The notes under the pieces were generated by a model, which saw only the letters and a program-made list of their open reading frames with translations, made no database searches and was not told the DNA's origin. DNA of 13,432 nucleotides. Source: Methanobacterium sp. UBA410. Lineage in GTDB: Archaea; Methanobacteriota; Methanobacteria; Methanobacteriales; Methanobacteriaceae. Shown one piece after another: positions 1-6,846 of this stretch; positions within the stretch are counted from its first letter, which is position 1, and every line of letters starts with the position of its first letter. Where the stretch lies: positions 192,715 through 206,146 of the forward strand of contig DAHH01000004.1 in NCBI GenBank assembly GCA_002498385.1, given 5' to 3'. A program made the translations under genes and the position numbers.

Positions 1-4
1 TGTT

Positions 5-36
5 GATATATAATCCCTTTGATATATAATCCTTTT
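5..36. repeat. Two tandem copies of a 16-bp unit
   Basis: GATATATAATCCCTTT (5-20) is followed directly by the same unit with one C-to-T change (21-36). A second pair of similar segments beginning CCTTTTAAAG occurs at 31-50 and 65-84. This lies in the 224-bp AT-rich stretch downstream of the aglB stop. I see no gene, RNA or other signal in that stretch apart from this repeat and the T-rich tract next to aglB. Confidence 0.7.
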
Positions 37-190
37 AAAGTCTCGTTGGTGCCTTTTATTGATGCCTTTTAAAGCCTCATTGATCTTCCAACACAATTTT
101 TTTTAAAATCTTTTTTTTAATTTAAATTTCCTGAATCTATTCCTTGTTGATCCTTCTCTTATTCTTTAAAAATAGCTCTAAAGAAAATAA

Positions 191-219
191 AATTTAAAAA
201 AAATAAAAAATAAAAAATT
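191..219 (-). terminator. T-rich termination tract after aglB
   Basis: Read on the minus strand, the sequence right after the aglB stop becomes a series of T runs (T6 to T8) broken by single A residues. Archaeal RNA polymerase terminates at such oligo-T tracts without needing a hairpin. The tract starts within about 6-10 nt of the stop codon, so it fits as the aglB terminator. This is inferred from composition only. Confidence 0.5.
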
Positions 220-224
220 GGGGA

Positions 225-2678
225 TTAGGTTACCTTCCAGACCATAACACCGGGCTGTGCATAGGTCATGTTGAAGTGGGTTAAACCCGTGCCTCCCAGG
301 AAGTAAAGTCTGGTGAACATGGAATCTTCAAGTCCCCTGGTCATTGCAACCGTGATGTAGGTGTTGTTCTCCCTTAAAACAAGAATGGAGAACTGACTGC
401 TGTTGGAAACAATCTGTGTGGTCATGTTTCCATTGTTTACCACCATCAGTTCGTAGGGTTTTAAAACCAGTGAACTGTTGGCATTGCTTTGAAGGTCGTT
501 CACCATGTTGTTCAGAAGCTCTGAGGAACTTGTTGTGTTTGCCTGATTCTGAAGTTCGTTGATGTTTATAAGTCCTGCTGAGATATTGTTGTCTTTAAGA
601 GTACCTATAACAGCGTTTTGTCCTCCTACAAACACTGTTGTGTTATTCACAGTTGTTGTGTTCGCAAGCGACATGACGTAACCAGATTTGGTTCCATTGT
701 TGGTGGTGAAATTCCAGCTTCCAAAGTAAGACCACCATCCTGCTTTTCCAACCATGTCAGAACTTGTTATTAACACCTGTGGATTTGGGTTATCTGGATG
801 GGTGTACCTAAGCACGTTCTGGGCCTGTTCTGCAGTCAAACCATACTTGGTTGTCATTATGGTTTGTGCCGTCTGCTTATCAACACCCAGGGTGTCGTCA
901 AGTATGTCAACGGTTTTTCCTGTGTCATGGGTATAGTTATCCAGGGTTTCGTAACCTGTATCTCCGCTTGTTGCAAGCATCTGCAGTATTCCTGCAGAGA
1001 GAGTTTCGTTGTTGGTTAGCAGTGCTTTTCCAACCCAGTATGCCCTTGGACTGTTTTGTGATCCTCCATCAAAGGTCACTGGCCTGTCTGCAACTGCTGT
1101 GAATAGGTGGCCGTAGTCCCACCACGATGTTATGACAGTGTTGTTTGATGTGTTCTGATTGATCCATGTGAGTGCAGATACCATTGAATCATCCGTACCT
1201 GGAATAATTGAGTTAGCCGTTGCGTATGAACTGGCTATTGGACTGTAAACCACGATCACAGCTAAAAGGGCAATTATTATGTACTGGTACCCCCTAACCT
1301 TCACGTGCTCCTTAACGTAGTTTGCCATTAAACCTACGAATATACCTGCACTCAAGGCTATAGGCACTGAAAACTGTTCAAGGAATCTTGAACCTTTAGT
1401 AAGTGCGTAACCCATTAATATAATCCATATGGCCAGGAGTATTCCATAAAATAGGTAGTTCTTCTTATCTTCCATGGTTATGGGCGCACTGACCTTGGTT
1501 TCCACGATTTCAGTTTCTTTTTTACTGTGTTTTCTGTTGCTCTTGTACTTGCGATGTTTGGTTTTGGTCTTTTCTACGGGTTTTTTCTCATCTTTTTTGG
1601 GTTTTAACTGCCAGAAGAGAAAGATAACTCCGAGTATTCCACATACAAATGGTGCAACTCCACCTGCTCCAGCCACATCACCTGCAAGAGAGTCCACATG
1701 CATTTCTCCCACAGACACGAAAACGTTTGGATATGAAGTTCCAGTCTGCACTGATGCCTGTAGTTGGCTGACTCCGAAGGATCCTGCAAGGGATCCTGCA
1801 AACCATGGCCATCCCATGGCAAGGATTACGAGTATGGAACCTAAAACCGCGAAAACAACCAATGGGAAAAGTTCGTGCTGATCAAAGAACCATTCCTTTT
1901 TACTTGGATATTCACTTGCTGGTTTGGACTTGATGTTGAATAAATACCTCGATACCACAAGGTAGACCACCGTTGCGAATATCACAAGGTAGAACATGTA
2001 CCACCATCCCTCCCATGCCATTGAAAATATCATCAGGGATGCTGCAGATAAAACTGCAAATATGGCCCGGTTTTTCATGTTCTTTGCACGCACGCTTTCA
2101 AAGAAGAACCACACTATCAGTATCGGCAGGAGTACGTTGAACATGTCTGTGTCAAAGAAGCCTGCAAAGGTGTGTGCGAAGTAAGACGGTGCAAGTCCTG
2201 CAACCAAAGCCGCAACTATTCCTCCGTAATCATTGGTAATCCTTCTTATAAAGAGGTAAGCTGGAATTACACACAGAGAACCTATAAATGCTCCCATCCA
2301 GAAGCATACCTCTGTTAAAGGTATATTCGCAAATACATTCAACAGTTTATATGCAAATGCAGTTAGATAAACTATCAATGGAGGATATTCCGCGGATCTG
2401 CCAGTTGGATAATATGAATGCATATCCCAGTCCGTGCCATTTACTTTAATATCTCCCAAATGGCCGTTAGTAAGGAAATCTGCAGTCATACGGTAGTTGT
2501 AATAGGAGTCCATCTCACTGAAGTAGGGAACTCCATTTGCATCCTCGTAGTATGCTTTTAAGTCTCCGGAAACTCCGGGGATAGAAGCAGCTTCTGCCCT
2601 AATTGAAAAAACCAGCAGAAACAACAAAATAACAACGATTAAAACTTTATATTTGGATAAAAATTCCTTGATGTTCAT
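225..2678 (-). CDS. aglB: Oligosaccharyltransferase AglB (STT3 family)
   Basis: This is the catalytic subunit that moves a lipid-linked (dolichyl phosphate or diphosphate) glycan onto Asn of N-X-S/T sequons in exported proteins, acting at the extracellular face of the membrane. The 817 residues begin with a signal-anchor helix (about 12-30). Next comes the first acidic motif EMD (55-57), then a multispanning region with the DTD metal motif (176-178) and an SVGE motif in the re-entrant external loop (E325). The hallmark WWDYG (519-523) opens a C-terminal globular domain of about 300 residues. Length and motif order match archaeal AglB. A strongly basic loop (about 359-406, Lys/Arg-rich) sits between membrane segments and is presumably cytoplasmic. 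The ATG has a good AGGAGG 4 nt upstream. No other agl genes are nearby, so the glycan assembly genes must lie elsewhere. The C-terminal part carries many N-X-S/T sequons of its own. Family assignment is secure; glycan and substrates are unknown. Confidence 0.95.
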   Translation of the reverse strand: MNIKEFLSKYKVLIVVILLFLLVFSIRAEAASIPGVSGDLKAYYEDANGVPYFSEMDSYYNYRMTADFLTNGHLGDIKVNGTDWDMHSYYPTGRSAEYPPLIVYLTAFAYKLLNVFANIPLTEVCFWMGAFIGSLCVIPAYLFIRRITNDYGGIVAALVAGLAPSYFAHTFAGFFDTDMFNVLLPILIVWFFFESVRAKNMKNRAIFAVLSAASLMIFSMAWEGWWYMFYLVIFATVVYLVVSRYLFNIKSKPASEYPSKKEWFFDQHELFPLVVFAVLGSILVILAMGWPWFAGSLAGSFGVSQLQASVQTGTSYPNVFVSVGEMHVDSLAGDVAGAGGVAPFVCGILGVIFLFWQLKPKKDEKKPVEKTKTKHRKYKSNRKHSKKETEIVETKVSAPITMEDKKNYLFYGILLAIWIILMGYALTKGSRFLEQFSVPIALSAGIFVGLMANYVKEHVKVRGYQYIIIALLAVIVVYSPIASSYATANSIIPGTDDSMVSALTWINQNTSNNTVITSWWDYGHLFTAVADRPVTFDGGSQNSPRAYWVGKALLTNNETLSAGILQMLATSGDTGYETLDNYTHDTGKTVDILDDTLGVDKQTAQTIMTTKYGLTAEQAQNVLRYTHPDNPNPQVLITSSDMVGKAGWWSYFGSWNFTTNNGTKSGYVMSLANTTTVNNTTVFVGGQNAVIGTLKDNNISAGLININELQNQANTTSSSELLNNMVNDLQSNANSSLVLKPYELMVVNNGNMTTQIVSNSSQFSILVLRENNTYITVAMTRGLEDSMFTRLYFLGGTGLTHFNMTYAQPGVMVWKVT

Positions 2679-2682
2679 GGTA

Positions 2683-2688
2683 CCTCCT
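2683..2688 (-). promoter_or_regulatory. Shine-Dalgarno of aglB
   Basis: AGGAGG on the minus strand lies 4 nt before the aglB ATG at 2678. It fixes that start over the in-frame Met codons farther inside. The match to the archaeal 16S 3' end is strong. Confidence 0.75.
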
Positions 2689-2978
2689 GATCCACTGTTA
2701 ATTGGTCTTTGAAATCATGATCATATTAAAGTCTTTATTACAGTCTTTCATGATAAATCTAATTTTATTTCCTTATTATTTTTCCTTATTTTTAATTTTA
2801 TTCCCTATTTTAACCCAAATTTCAGTTACTATTTAAACCTATTTTTTTATTAAGGAAAAATCAACTTATAACCTTTGCGTAAATGCGTATACCTCTTTTT
2901 TGCATATCGTATGTAACATCCATTTTATGGTCATCTTTTAAATAATTTGTTCCAATTAAAAATCCCCATCAAAATTTG
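2689..2978. other. Spacer between aglB and the DUF488 gene
   Basis: This AT-rich spacer should hold the aglB promoter. A TTTAATAT box on the minus strand (2723-2730) is at a plausible distance from the ATG, but it is a weak call. TTTTTCCTTA (2779-2788) and its reverse complement (2851-2860) form a 10-bp inverted repeat with a 62-nt spacing; the sequence is low-complexity, so this may be chance. There is no convincing gene or RNA. Confidence 0.3.
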
Positions 2979-3485
2979 TTAAAGCAGTTTCAGCTGAACA
3001 TCTTCCCTGCAAGCCCTTTCCACGGTTCCATCACTCCTCAAATGGAACACCTTCACATTCTTTTCAAGCAGGTTCTGTCCAATCAAATGGTGTCTGTGGC
3101 ACTTGTAGGGATTTTCTTCACTGCACATCAAAACTGTCTTTTTGGAAGCTGCAAGTTCTAAAACCTTTGATATTCCATCTTTAAAGGTTTCAGTTTCCTC
3201 AATTAAATGGTACTGAATTTTTCCATCCTTGTAGTATAGTTCATCACGTGGTTTTCCACCAATTTCATCCCCAAGGTAAAGATATCCAATTCCAACACTT
3301 TCAAGACAGGAGTGCAGGTTCCCCTTGTTGAACTGTGGAACGTGTTTGCTGTAGGGCACACTCCTAACATCAATTAGTACTTTGATTTCATACATTTTCA
3401 GGAGTTTAAAAAAGTTTTTAAGCTCCATGTTGCTGTGCCCCACGGTGTAAACTGCTTTAGCCCCGGGATTTTCCATTTTTTCCAT
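2979..3485 (-). CDS. DUF488 family protein
   Basis: This is a 168-residue soluble protein of the DUF488 family, whose biochemical function is not established. The family signature is visible in order: TVGHSN (14-19), DVRSVPYSK (39-47), FN (52-53), a YLGDEIGG segment (70-77) and the conserved block LMCSEENPYKCHR (119-131). In that block Cys121, Glu124, Cys129, His130 and Arg131 look like active-site or metal-binding candidates. Length is typical of the family and there is no signal peptide or membrane segment. The start at 3485 has TTGATAAAATG at the initiation site, similar to other starts here; Met4 is an alternative with a weak GGA upstream. Neighbours are aglB (300 bp downstream) and topA (324 bp upstream) on the same strand. 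The long spacers argue against a tight operon, so context does not reveal a role. Confidence 0.88.
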   Translation of the reverse strand: MEKMENPGAKAVYTVGHSNMELKNFFKLLKMYEIKVLIDVRSVPYSKHVPQFNKGNLHSCLESVGIGYLYLGDEIGGKPRDELYYKDGKIQYHLIEETETFKDGISKVLELAASKKTVLMCSEENPYKCHRHHLIGQNLLEKNVKVFHLRSDGTVERACREDVQLKLL

Positions 3486-3580
3486 TTTATCAACTAATTT
3501 TTGCTTACTTTGCTTACTTTTCCTAAAATGTCACGCGTCTTTATTAACTTTTAAATGTATGATCCTTTTAAAATGTAAGA

Positions 3581-3647
3581 TGTAAGTCTTGTTTCATAAA
3601 TTCTGTATAACAGTTCCCCCATAAAACTTGTGAAACTGTCACTTACA
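3581..3647. repeat. 67-bp imperfect inverted repeat with inner hairpin
   Basis: TGTAAGT (3581-3587) pairs perfectly with ACTTACA (3641-3647), and GTTTCA (3591-3596) pairs with TGAAAC (3631-3636). The two stems are separated by a 3-nt/4-nt internal loop. Inside the 34-nt centre, CTGT (3603-3606) pairs with ACAG (3610-3613) around a 3-nt loop. The ends read as imperfect terminal inverted repeats of about 20 bp. No flanking target duplication is evident. It could be a folded RNA, a remnant of a miniature inverted-repeat element, or a protein-binding palindrome. Confidence 0.5.
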
Positions 3648-3775
3648 ACTTCAATCGGTTGAAAAGATGTTGATAAACTTTAAAAAAAGATTTAAAAGAT
3701 AAAAGGGGTTAGATAATAAAAAAGATAGAATAGATTAAAATAATAGGTTAAAAAAGTAAATGTCAAGAAAAGTTT

Positions 3776-3799
3776 AAAAAAGAAAAAATAAATTTTTCA
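3776..3799 (-). terminator. T-rich termination tract after topA
   Basis: On the minus strand the bases 10-35 nt past the topA TAG stop contain two T6 runs separated by a few other bases. This is typical of intrinsic archaeal termination. Inferred from composition. Confidence 0.45.
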
Positions 3800-3809
3800 A
3801 CTGACCTTC

Positions 3810-6113
3810 CTATTTTTTGGCAGAACTCTTTCCCTTAGTCCTTTTAGAGCTGTTTTTTTTCTTACTAGATCTAGAAGCGGTTTTCTTGGTACTTTTCTTA
3901 GTCTTAGAAGCAGTCTTCTTAGCAGTGGTCTTGGCAGTGGTCTTTTTGTTACTGCCTGTAGATTTGGCTGCTGTTTTAATGTCCTGATCCAGGGACATTG
4001 TAAACCTGCACTTTGGAAATCCTGTGCATCCTATGAATTCACCGTAACGTCCAGATCTTTTTATAAGATCGCTTCCACATTCTGGACATTTACCAACAAC
4101 CTCATTTGTAGGTTCTCTACCGTCTTTACCACATTTCGGGTCGAGACATGCCCTCTGCCTTGGCTTTCCAAAGGATATCATTGGAAGACCACACTCTTCA
4201 CAGGTTGTTTTAAGCACAGTAGCCCCCTTTGGCAGGGAATAAGTTGTTTTGCATTCAGGATAACCTGAACATCCAACAAAGCTGTTTCCCCTGGGCGAAT
4301 CTATTAGTATCAGGTTTTCACCGCACTTGCACTTTCCAACGATCCTGCTTTCCCTGTAAGAGTTGTAAAGTGCTTCACCAATTTTAAGCTTGTTCTTCTC
4401 AATATCATCCAGAATTGATGAAACTTCAACCTTTGCTTCCCTTATGATTTCATCTTTCTGGGCATTGCCCTTCATTATGTCCTCCAGTTTTGTTTCAAAC
4501 TCCCTTGTAAGTTCTTCACTGGTTATCTTGTTGGAGTACTTTTTAAGGGTGTCTATGAGGTGCTCTCCCAGCTTGTTGACTGTTATCTTCTTACCTTCAA
4601 CGTACTTTCTGCTGAAGAGTATTGAGATTATGTTTGCACGGGTTGCCTTGGTTCCAAGTCCCCTTTTTTCAAGTTCCCTTATGAGTGAAGCCTGGTTGTA
4701 ACGGGCAGGAGGTTTGGTTTCCTTGTCTTCAGCCCGGACCTTTTTAACATCTATGGTTTCTCCTTCATTCAGTTTGGGGAAGTAATCTGCTTCAACTTTA
4801 CGGAATGGATAATGGTCCATCCATCCCATCTTGGACATTCTCTTCCTTGAAAAGTTAAATTCTTCTTTACCAATTTCCAAGTTGACTTTCATGGTTTCAA
4901 GGACGGCTTTTTCAGCAAATACGCTTATGAACCTGTAAACTATGAGTTCATATAGCTTCCTGTCGTCCGTGCTTAGTTCCTTTGGTAAAACTCCTGTTGG
5001 ATGTATTGCAGGGTGTGCTTCATCTGTTTTCTTACCCTCATTGGGTTTGTAAGGTTCTTTAAGTTCTGTGATATGATTTCCAAATGCAGCATTGTAACTC
5101 AACTTTTTAAGTATCTTGCCGTATCCTATGCTTTTTGGAAGTTTCTGTGATGATGTACGTGGATAAGATGTGTAACCTTCAGTGTAAAGGTTCTGAGCTA
5201 TCTGCTGCGTCTTTCTGGGACTGAATCCAAACAATCCGTAGGCTTCGGACTGTAGGGAACCCAGATCAAATGGTACTGGTGGTGCTTTGTTGGTCTTTCT
5301 GATGTTGATCTTTTTTATAAGGGCATCTTTACCTTTACAATCTGTTAATATCCTATCAACATCTTTTTTCTCAAGGATCTTGCCCTTTTTATGGTCTGCA
5401 GTTATTCCCTCCTCCACATCAGCCAGGTCAAGATCAGCTTTTATGAGCCAGTAAGGCACAGGTACAAACTCTTTAATCTCTTTTTCCCTGTCAACAAGTA
5501 TTGAAAGTGTTGGTGTCTGCACACGTCCTGCAGAAAGCTGTATGTACCTTTTGGTGGCCTTCATAACAGAATCTGTCAGGTACTTGGATATGTTAACTCC
5601 AAAGAAGAAGTCCAGGACGTGCCTTGCAATACCACTGTCAACCTGTTTAAAATCAAGTTCTATTGGTTCTTCATAGGCCTTTAACAGATCCTCTTCCGTT
5701 AAAGTTGAAAATTTCATTCTTCGAACGTTTTTAAAGCTTTTTTCACCGCATGCATATTTCATTGCATTGTAGCCAATCAGGGTCCCTTCTATATCATAAT
5801 CGCATGCATGTACAAACTCATCAGCATCCTTTGATAGTTTTTTTATGGCATCTATGTAGTTTTTAACGTACTTCTTTTTCTTATCCTTCTCGTAGAGTGG
5901 CACCCATTTAACGTCAAATATTTTGTCCTGTTTCTTGCGGGGTGCAAGTGAATATAAATGACCTACAGCTGTTAAAACAGTGGTTTTTTTGCCATTTTCT
6001 TCAAATTCATAATAAGGAACCTTTTTATAATGTTTCTTAGCTGCGTTCTTTGAAAGTGCTGCTGTTATCCTCTCAGCTGCCTTCGGTTTCTCGCAGATTA
6101 TAACCTCATGCAT
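3810..6113 (-). CDS. topA: DNA topoisomerase I (type IA)
   Basis: This enzyme relaxes negative supercoils by cutting and resealing one DNA strand through a 5'-phosphotyrosine. The 767 residues start with a TOPRIM fold: Glu8 in CEKP, and the acidic DYDIEG (105-110) with Asp105 and Asp107 as metal ligands. AGRVQTPTL (195-203) follows. The catalytic tyrosine is Tyr317 in GYTSYPRT (313-320), and the AHPAIHPT box (366-373) comes next. Three C-terminal zinc ribbons follow: Cys595/597/615/621, Cys638/641/656/661 and Cys676/679/696/702. There is no helicase domain, so it is not reverse gyrase, which fits a non-hyperthermophile. The last 55 residues (about 713-767) form a Lys/Ser/Thr/Ala-rich tail resembling histone H1, probably disordered and DNA-binding. 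The start is ATG with GTGAT just upstream. The gene is divergent from the phosphoesterase across 733 bp. Confidence 0.96.
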   Translation of the reverse strand: MHEVIICEKPKAAERITAALSKNAAKKHYKKVPYYEFEENGKKTTVLTAVGHLYSLAPRKKQDKIFDVKWVPLYEKDKKKKYVKNYIDAIKKLSKDADEFVHACDYDIEGTLIGYNAMKYACGEKSFKNVRRMKFSTLTEEDLLKAYEEPIELDFKQVDSGIARHVLDFFFGVNISKYLTDSVMKATKRYIQLSAGRVQTPTLSILVDREKEIKEFVPVPYWLIKADLDLADVEEGITADHKKGKILEKKDVDRILTDCKGKDALIKKINIRKTNKAPPVPFDLGSLQSEAYGLFGFSPRKTQQIAQNLYTEGYTSYPRTSSQKLPKSIGYGKILKKLSYNAAFGNHITELKEPYKPNEGKKTDEAHPAIHPTGVLPKELSTDDRKLYELIVYRFISVFAEKAVLETMKVNLEIGKEEFNFSRKRMSKMGWMDHYPFRKVEADYFPKLNEGETIDVKKVRAEDKETKPPARYNQASLIRELEKRGLGTKATRANIISILFSRKYVEGKKITVNKLGEHLIDTLKKYSNKITSEELTREFETKLEDIMKGNAQKDEIIREAKVEVSSILDDIEKNKLKIGEALYNSYRESRIVGKCKCGENLILIDSPRGNSFVGCSGYPECKTTYSLPKGATVLKTTCEECGLPMISFGKPRQRACLDPKCGKDGREPTNEVVGKCPECGSDLIKRSGRYGEFIGCTGFPKCRFTMSLDQDIKTAAKSTGSNKKTTAKTTAKKTASKTKKSTKKTASRSSKKKNSSKRTKGKSSAKK

Positions 6114-6122
6114 ATTATCACT
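6114..6122 (-). promoter_or_regulatory. GTGAT-type Shine-Dalgarno of topA
   Basis: AGTGATAAT directly precedes the topA ATG on the minus strand. GTGAT matches the 5' part of the archaeal anti-SD pairing (GGAGGTGAT). The spacing is short. The same TGATAA-N-ATG arrangement precedes three other genes in this window. Confidence 0.5.
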
Positions 6123-6191
6123 TTTTATAGATTCATATCCTGAAATTTGTAAATTAAAGTTGTAATTTAAATTATAATTGACAAAACACCA

Positions 6192-6285
6192 TAGATCATG
6201 TTAATGGATCTACGGTAACTAGGATCAAATGTAGATCTAAGGATGGTTAGATCAGTAATTATAACAACCTTCTATATTTAAGATC
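6192..6285. promoter_or_regulatory. Cluster of six GATC-centred sites
   Basis: GATC occurs at 6194, 6207, 6223, 6234, 6250 and 6282, six times in 92 bp, where well under one is expected by chance. TAGATC (6192-6197) and GATCTA (6207-6212) form a perfect inverted repeat with 9 nt between the arms. TAGATCTA (6232-6239) is an 8-bp palindrome, and TTAGATCA occurs at 6247-6254. This looks like an operator array or methylation cluster between two divergent genes. No known regulator can be assigned. Confidence 0.35.
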
Positions 6286-6330
6286 ATCTTTATATTTTTT
6301 GCATAGTTTAAGTGCCTTACGGATAAAACC

Positions 6331-6356
6331 TTCATGTGGATACTTTCATGTGGATA
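6331..6356. repeat. Tandem pair of TTCATGTGGATA
   Basis: TTCATGTGGATA occurs at 6331-6342 and again at 6345-6356, a 14-bp period. It is one of several short tandem duplications found only in spacers of this window. Confidence 0.65.
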
Positions 6357-6687
6357 AATAATCCATGCCCTTTTTTATCCTGAGGTTTATCCTTAACCCA
6401 TGTCATCACAAGGCATCTACAAAAACATCTGTAGTTACTAGGAATTCTACCCTTATAAGAAGAGTGCATAAGAATGATCTTCAAGAAGGGTGTGCAGAAG
6501 GATTTAAAGAAGAGAAGACCTTGAAGAATTTCCTAAAAAAATCTTTAAAAACTAAATATAAAAACTAAATCTGTTTTAAAGGATAAAATTGTTGGTAAAC
6601 TGGTTTATTTCACCCATCAATTCATTAATATCTTTATCCATACTCATTAATCCTTAAATATCCTTAAAAAATGAAGATAACATTTTT

Positions 6688-6763
6688 CCTGTTTGAACTG
6701 TCCATCTACTGAAACAGCACCCTGTGGATCCAATCTGGGTAGGCAAGTAGGATAATAGTTACA
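6688..6763 (+). ncRNA. Candidate structured RNA or leader (GC-rich island)
   Basis: About 65 bp here are near 50% GC inside a spacer that is otherwise roughly 25-30% GC. Nested pairing is possible: AACT (6696-6699) with AGTT (6757-6760), CTACT (6706-6710) with AGTAG (6746-6750), and ACCC (6719-6722) with GGGT (6737-6740). An ACA triplet at 6761-6763 directly follows the outermost arm, as in archaeal H/ACA guide RNAs. However, the distance from the internal loop to ACA (about 20 nt) is longer than the usual 14-16, and no clear kink-turn is seen. A TTAAATAT box at 6654-6661 would place a transcription start near 6685. It could instead be the 5' leader of the phosphoesterase gene. Confidence 0.3.
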
Positions 6764-6846
6764 TTCCAAATATCAATATAACAACTAAAACAAAGACTAA
6801 AAAACATGGTTACACTAAAAATATAAACATGAAAAATGGGGATCAT

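Larger units (their letters stand above)
3486..3809. other. Spacer between the DUF488 gene and topA
   Basis: This spacer runs from the DUF488 start to the topA stop. It contains a TTTAAAAG box on the minus strand near 3548-3555 that could be the DUF488 TATA element. It also contains the 67-bp imperfect palindrome at 3581-3647 and A-rich tracts that become T runs after topA. I see no reading frame that looks like a gene. Confidence 0.4.
6114..6846. other. Divergent spacer between topA and the phosphoesterase
   Basis: This is the longest gap in the window. From left to right it holds a possible topA TATA element on the minus strand (AATTTAAAT near 6164-6172), a dense GATC cluster (6192-6285), a short tandem duplication (6331-6356), plain AT-rich sequence, and a GC-rich island with pairing potential (6688-6763). 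An open frame at 6365-6568 does not look like a real gene. Confidence 0.45.

Noticed and set aside
1474..1881. 135-codon plus-strand frame opposite aglB
   Set aside because: It lies fully inside a well-supported gene on the other strand, has low-complexity content, and its length is explained by the codon pattern of aglB. It is a shadow frame.
2779..2860. Inverted repeat TTTTTCCTTA / TAAGGAAAAA
   Set aside because: It is low-complexity pyrimidine/purine sequence in a T-rich spacer with a 62-nt loop, and many near matches exist nearby, so chance is likely.
3810..6113. Reverse gyrase rather than topoisomerase I
   Set aside because: No helicase domain precedes the TOPRIM fold and the length is 767 residues, far short of reverse gyrase.
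6365..6568. Open reading frame of 67 codons in the topA-phosphoesterase spacer
   Set aside because: It has no ribosome-binding site, an atypical composition (short basic peptide with no domain or membrane segment) and a lysine-rich end typical of translated AT-rich DNA. It also covers a spacer tandem duplication edge. I do not count it as a gene.
6114..6846. tRNA or C/D-box guide RNA in the long divergent spacer
   Set aside because: No cloverleaf pairing, T-loop consensus or paired C (RTGATGA) and D (CTGA) boxes were found. Only the weaker GC-rich island was kept as a candidate.
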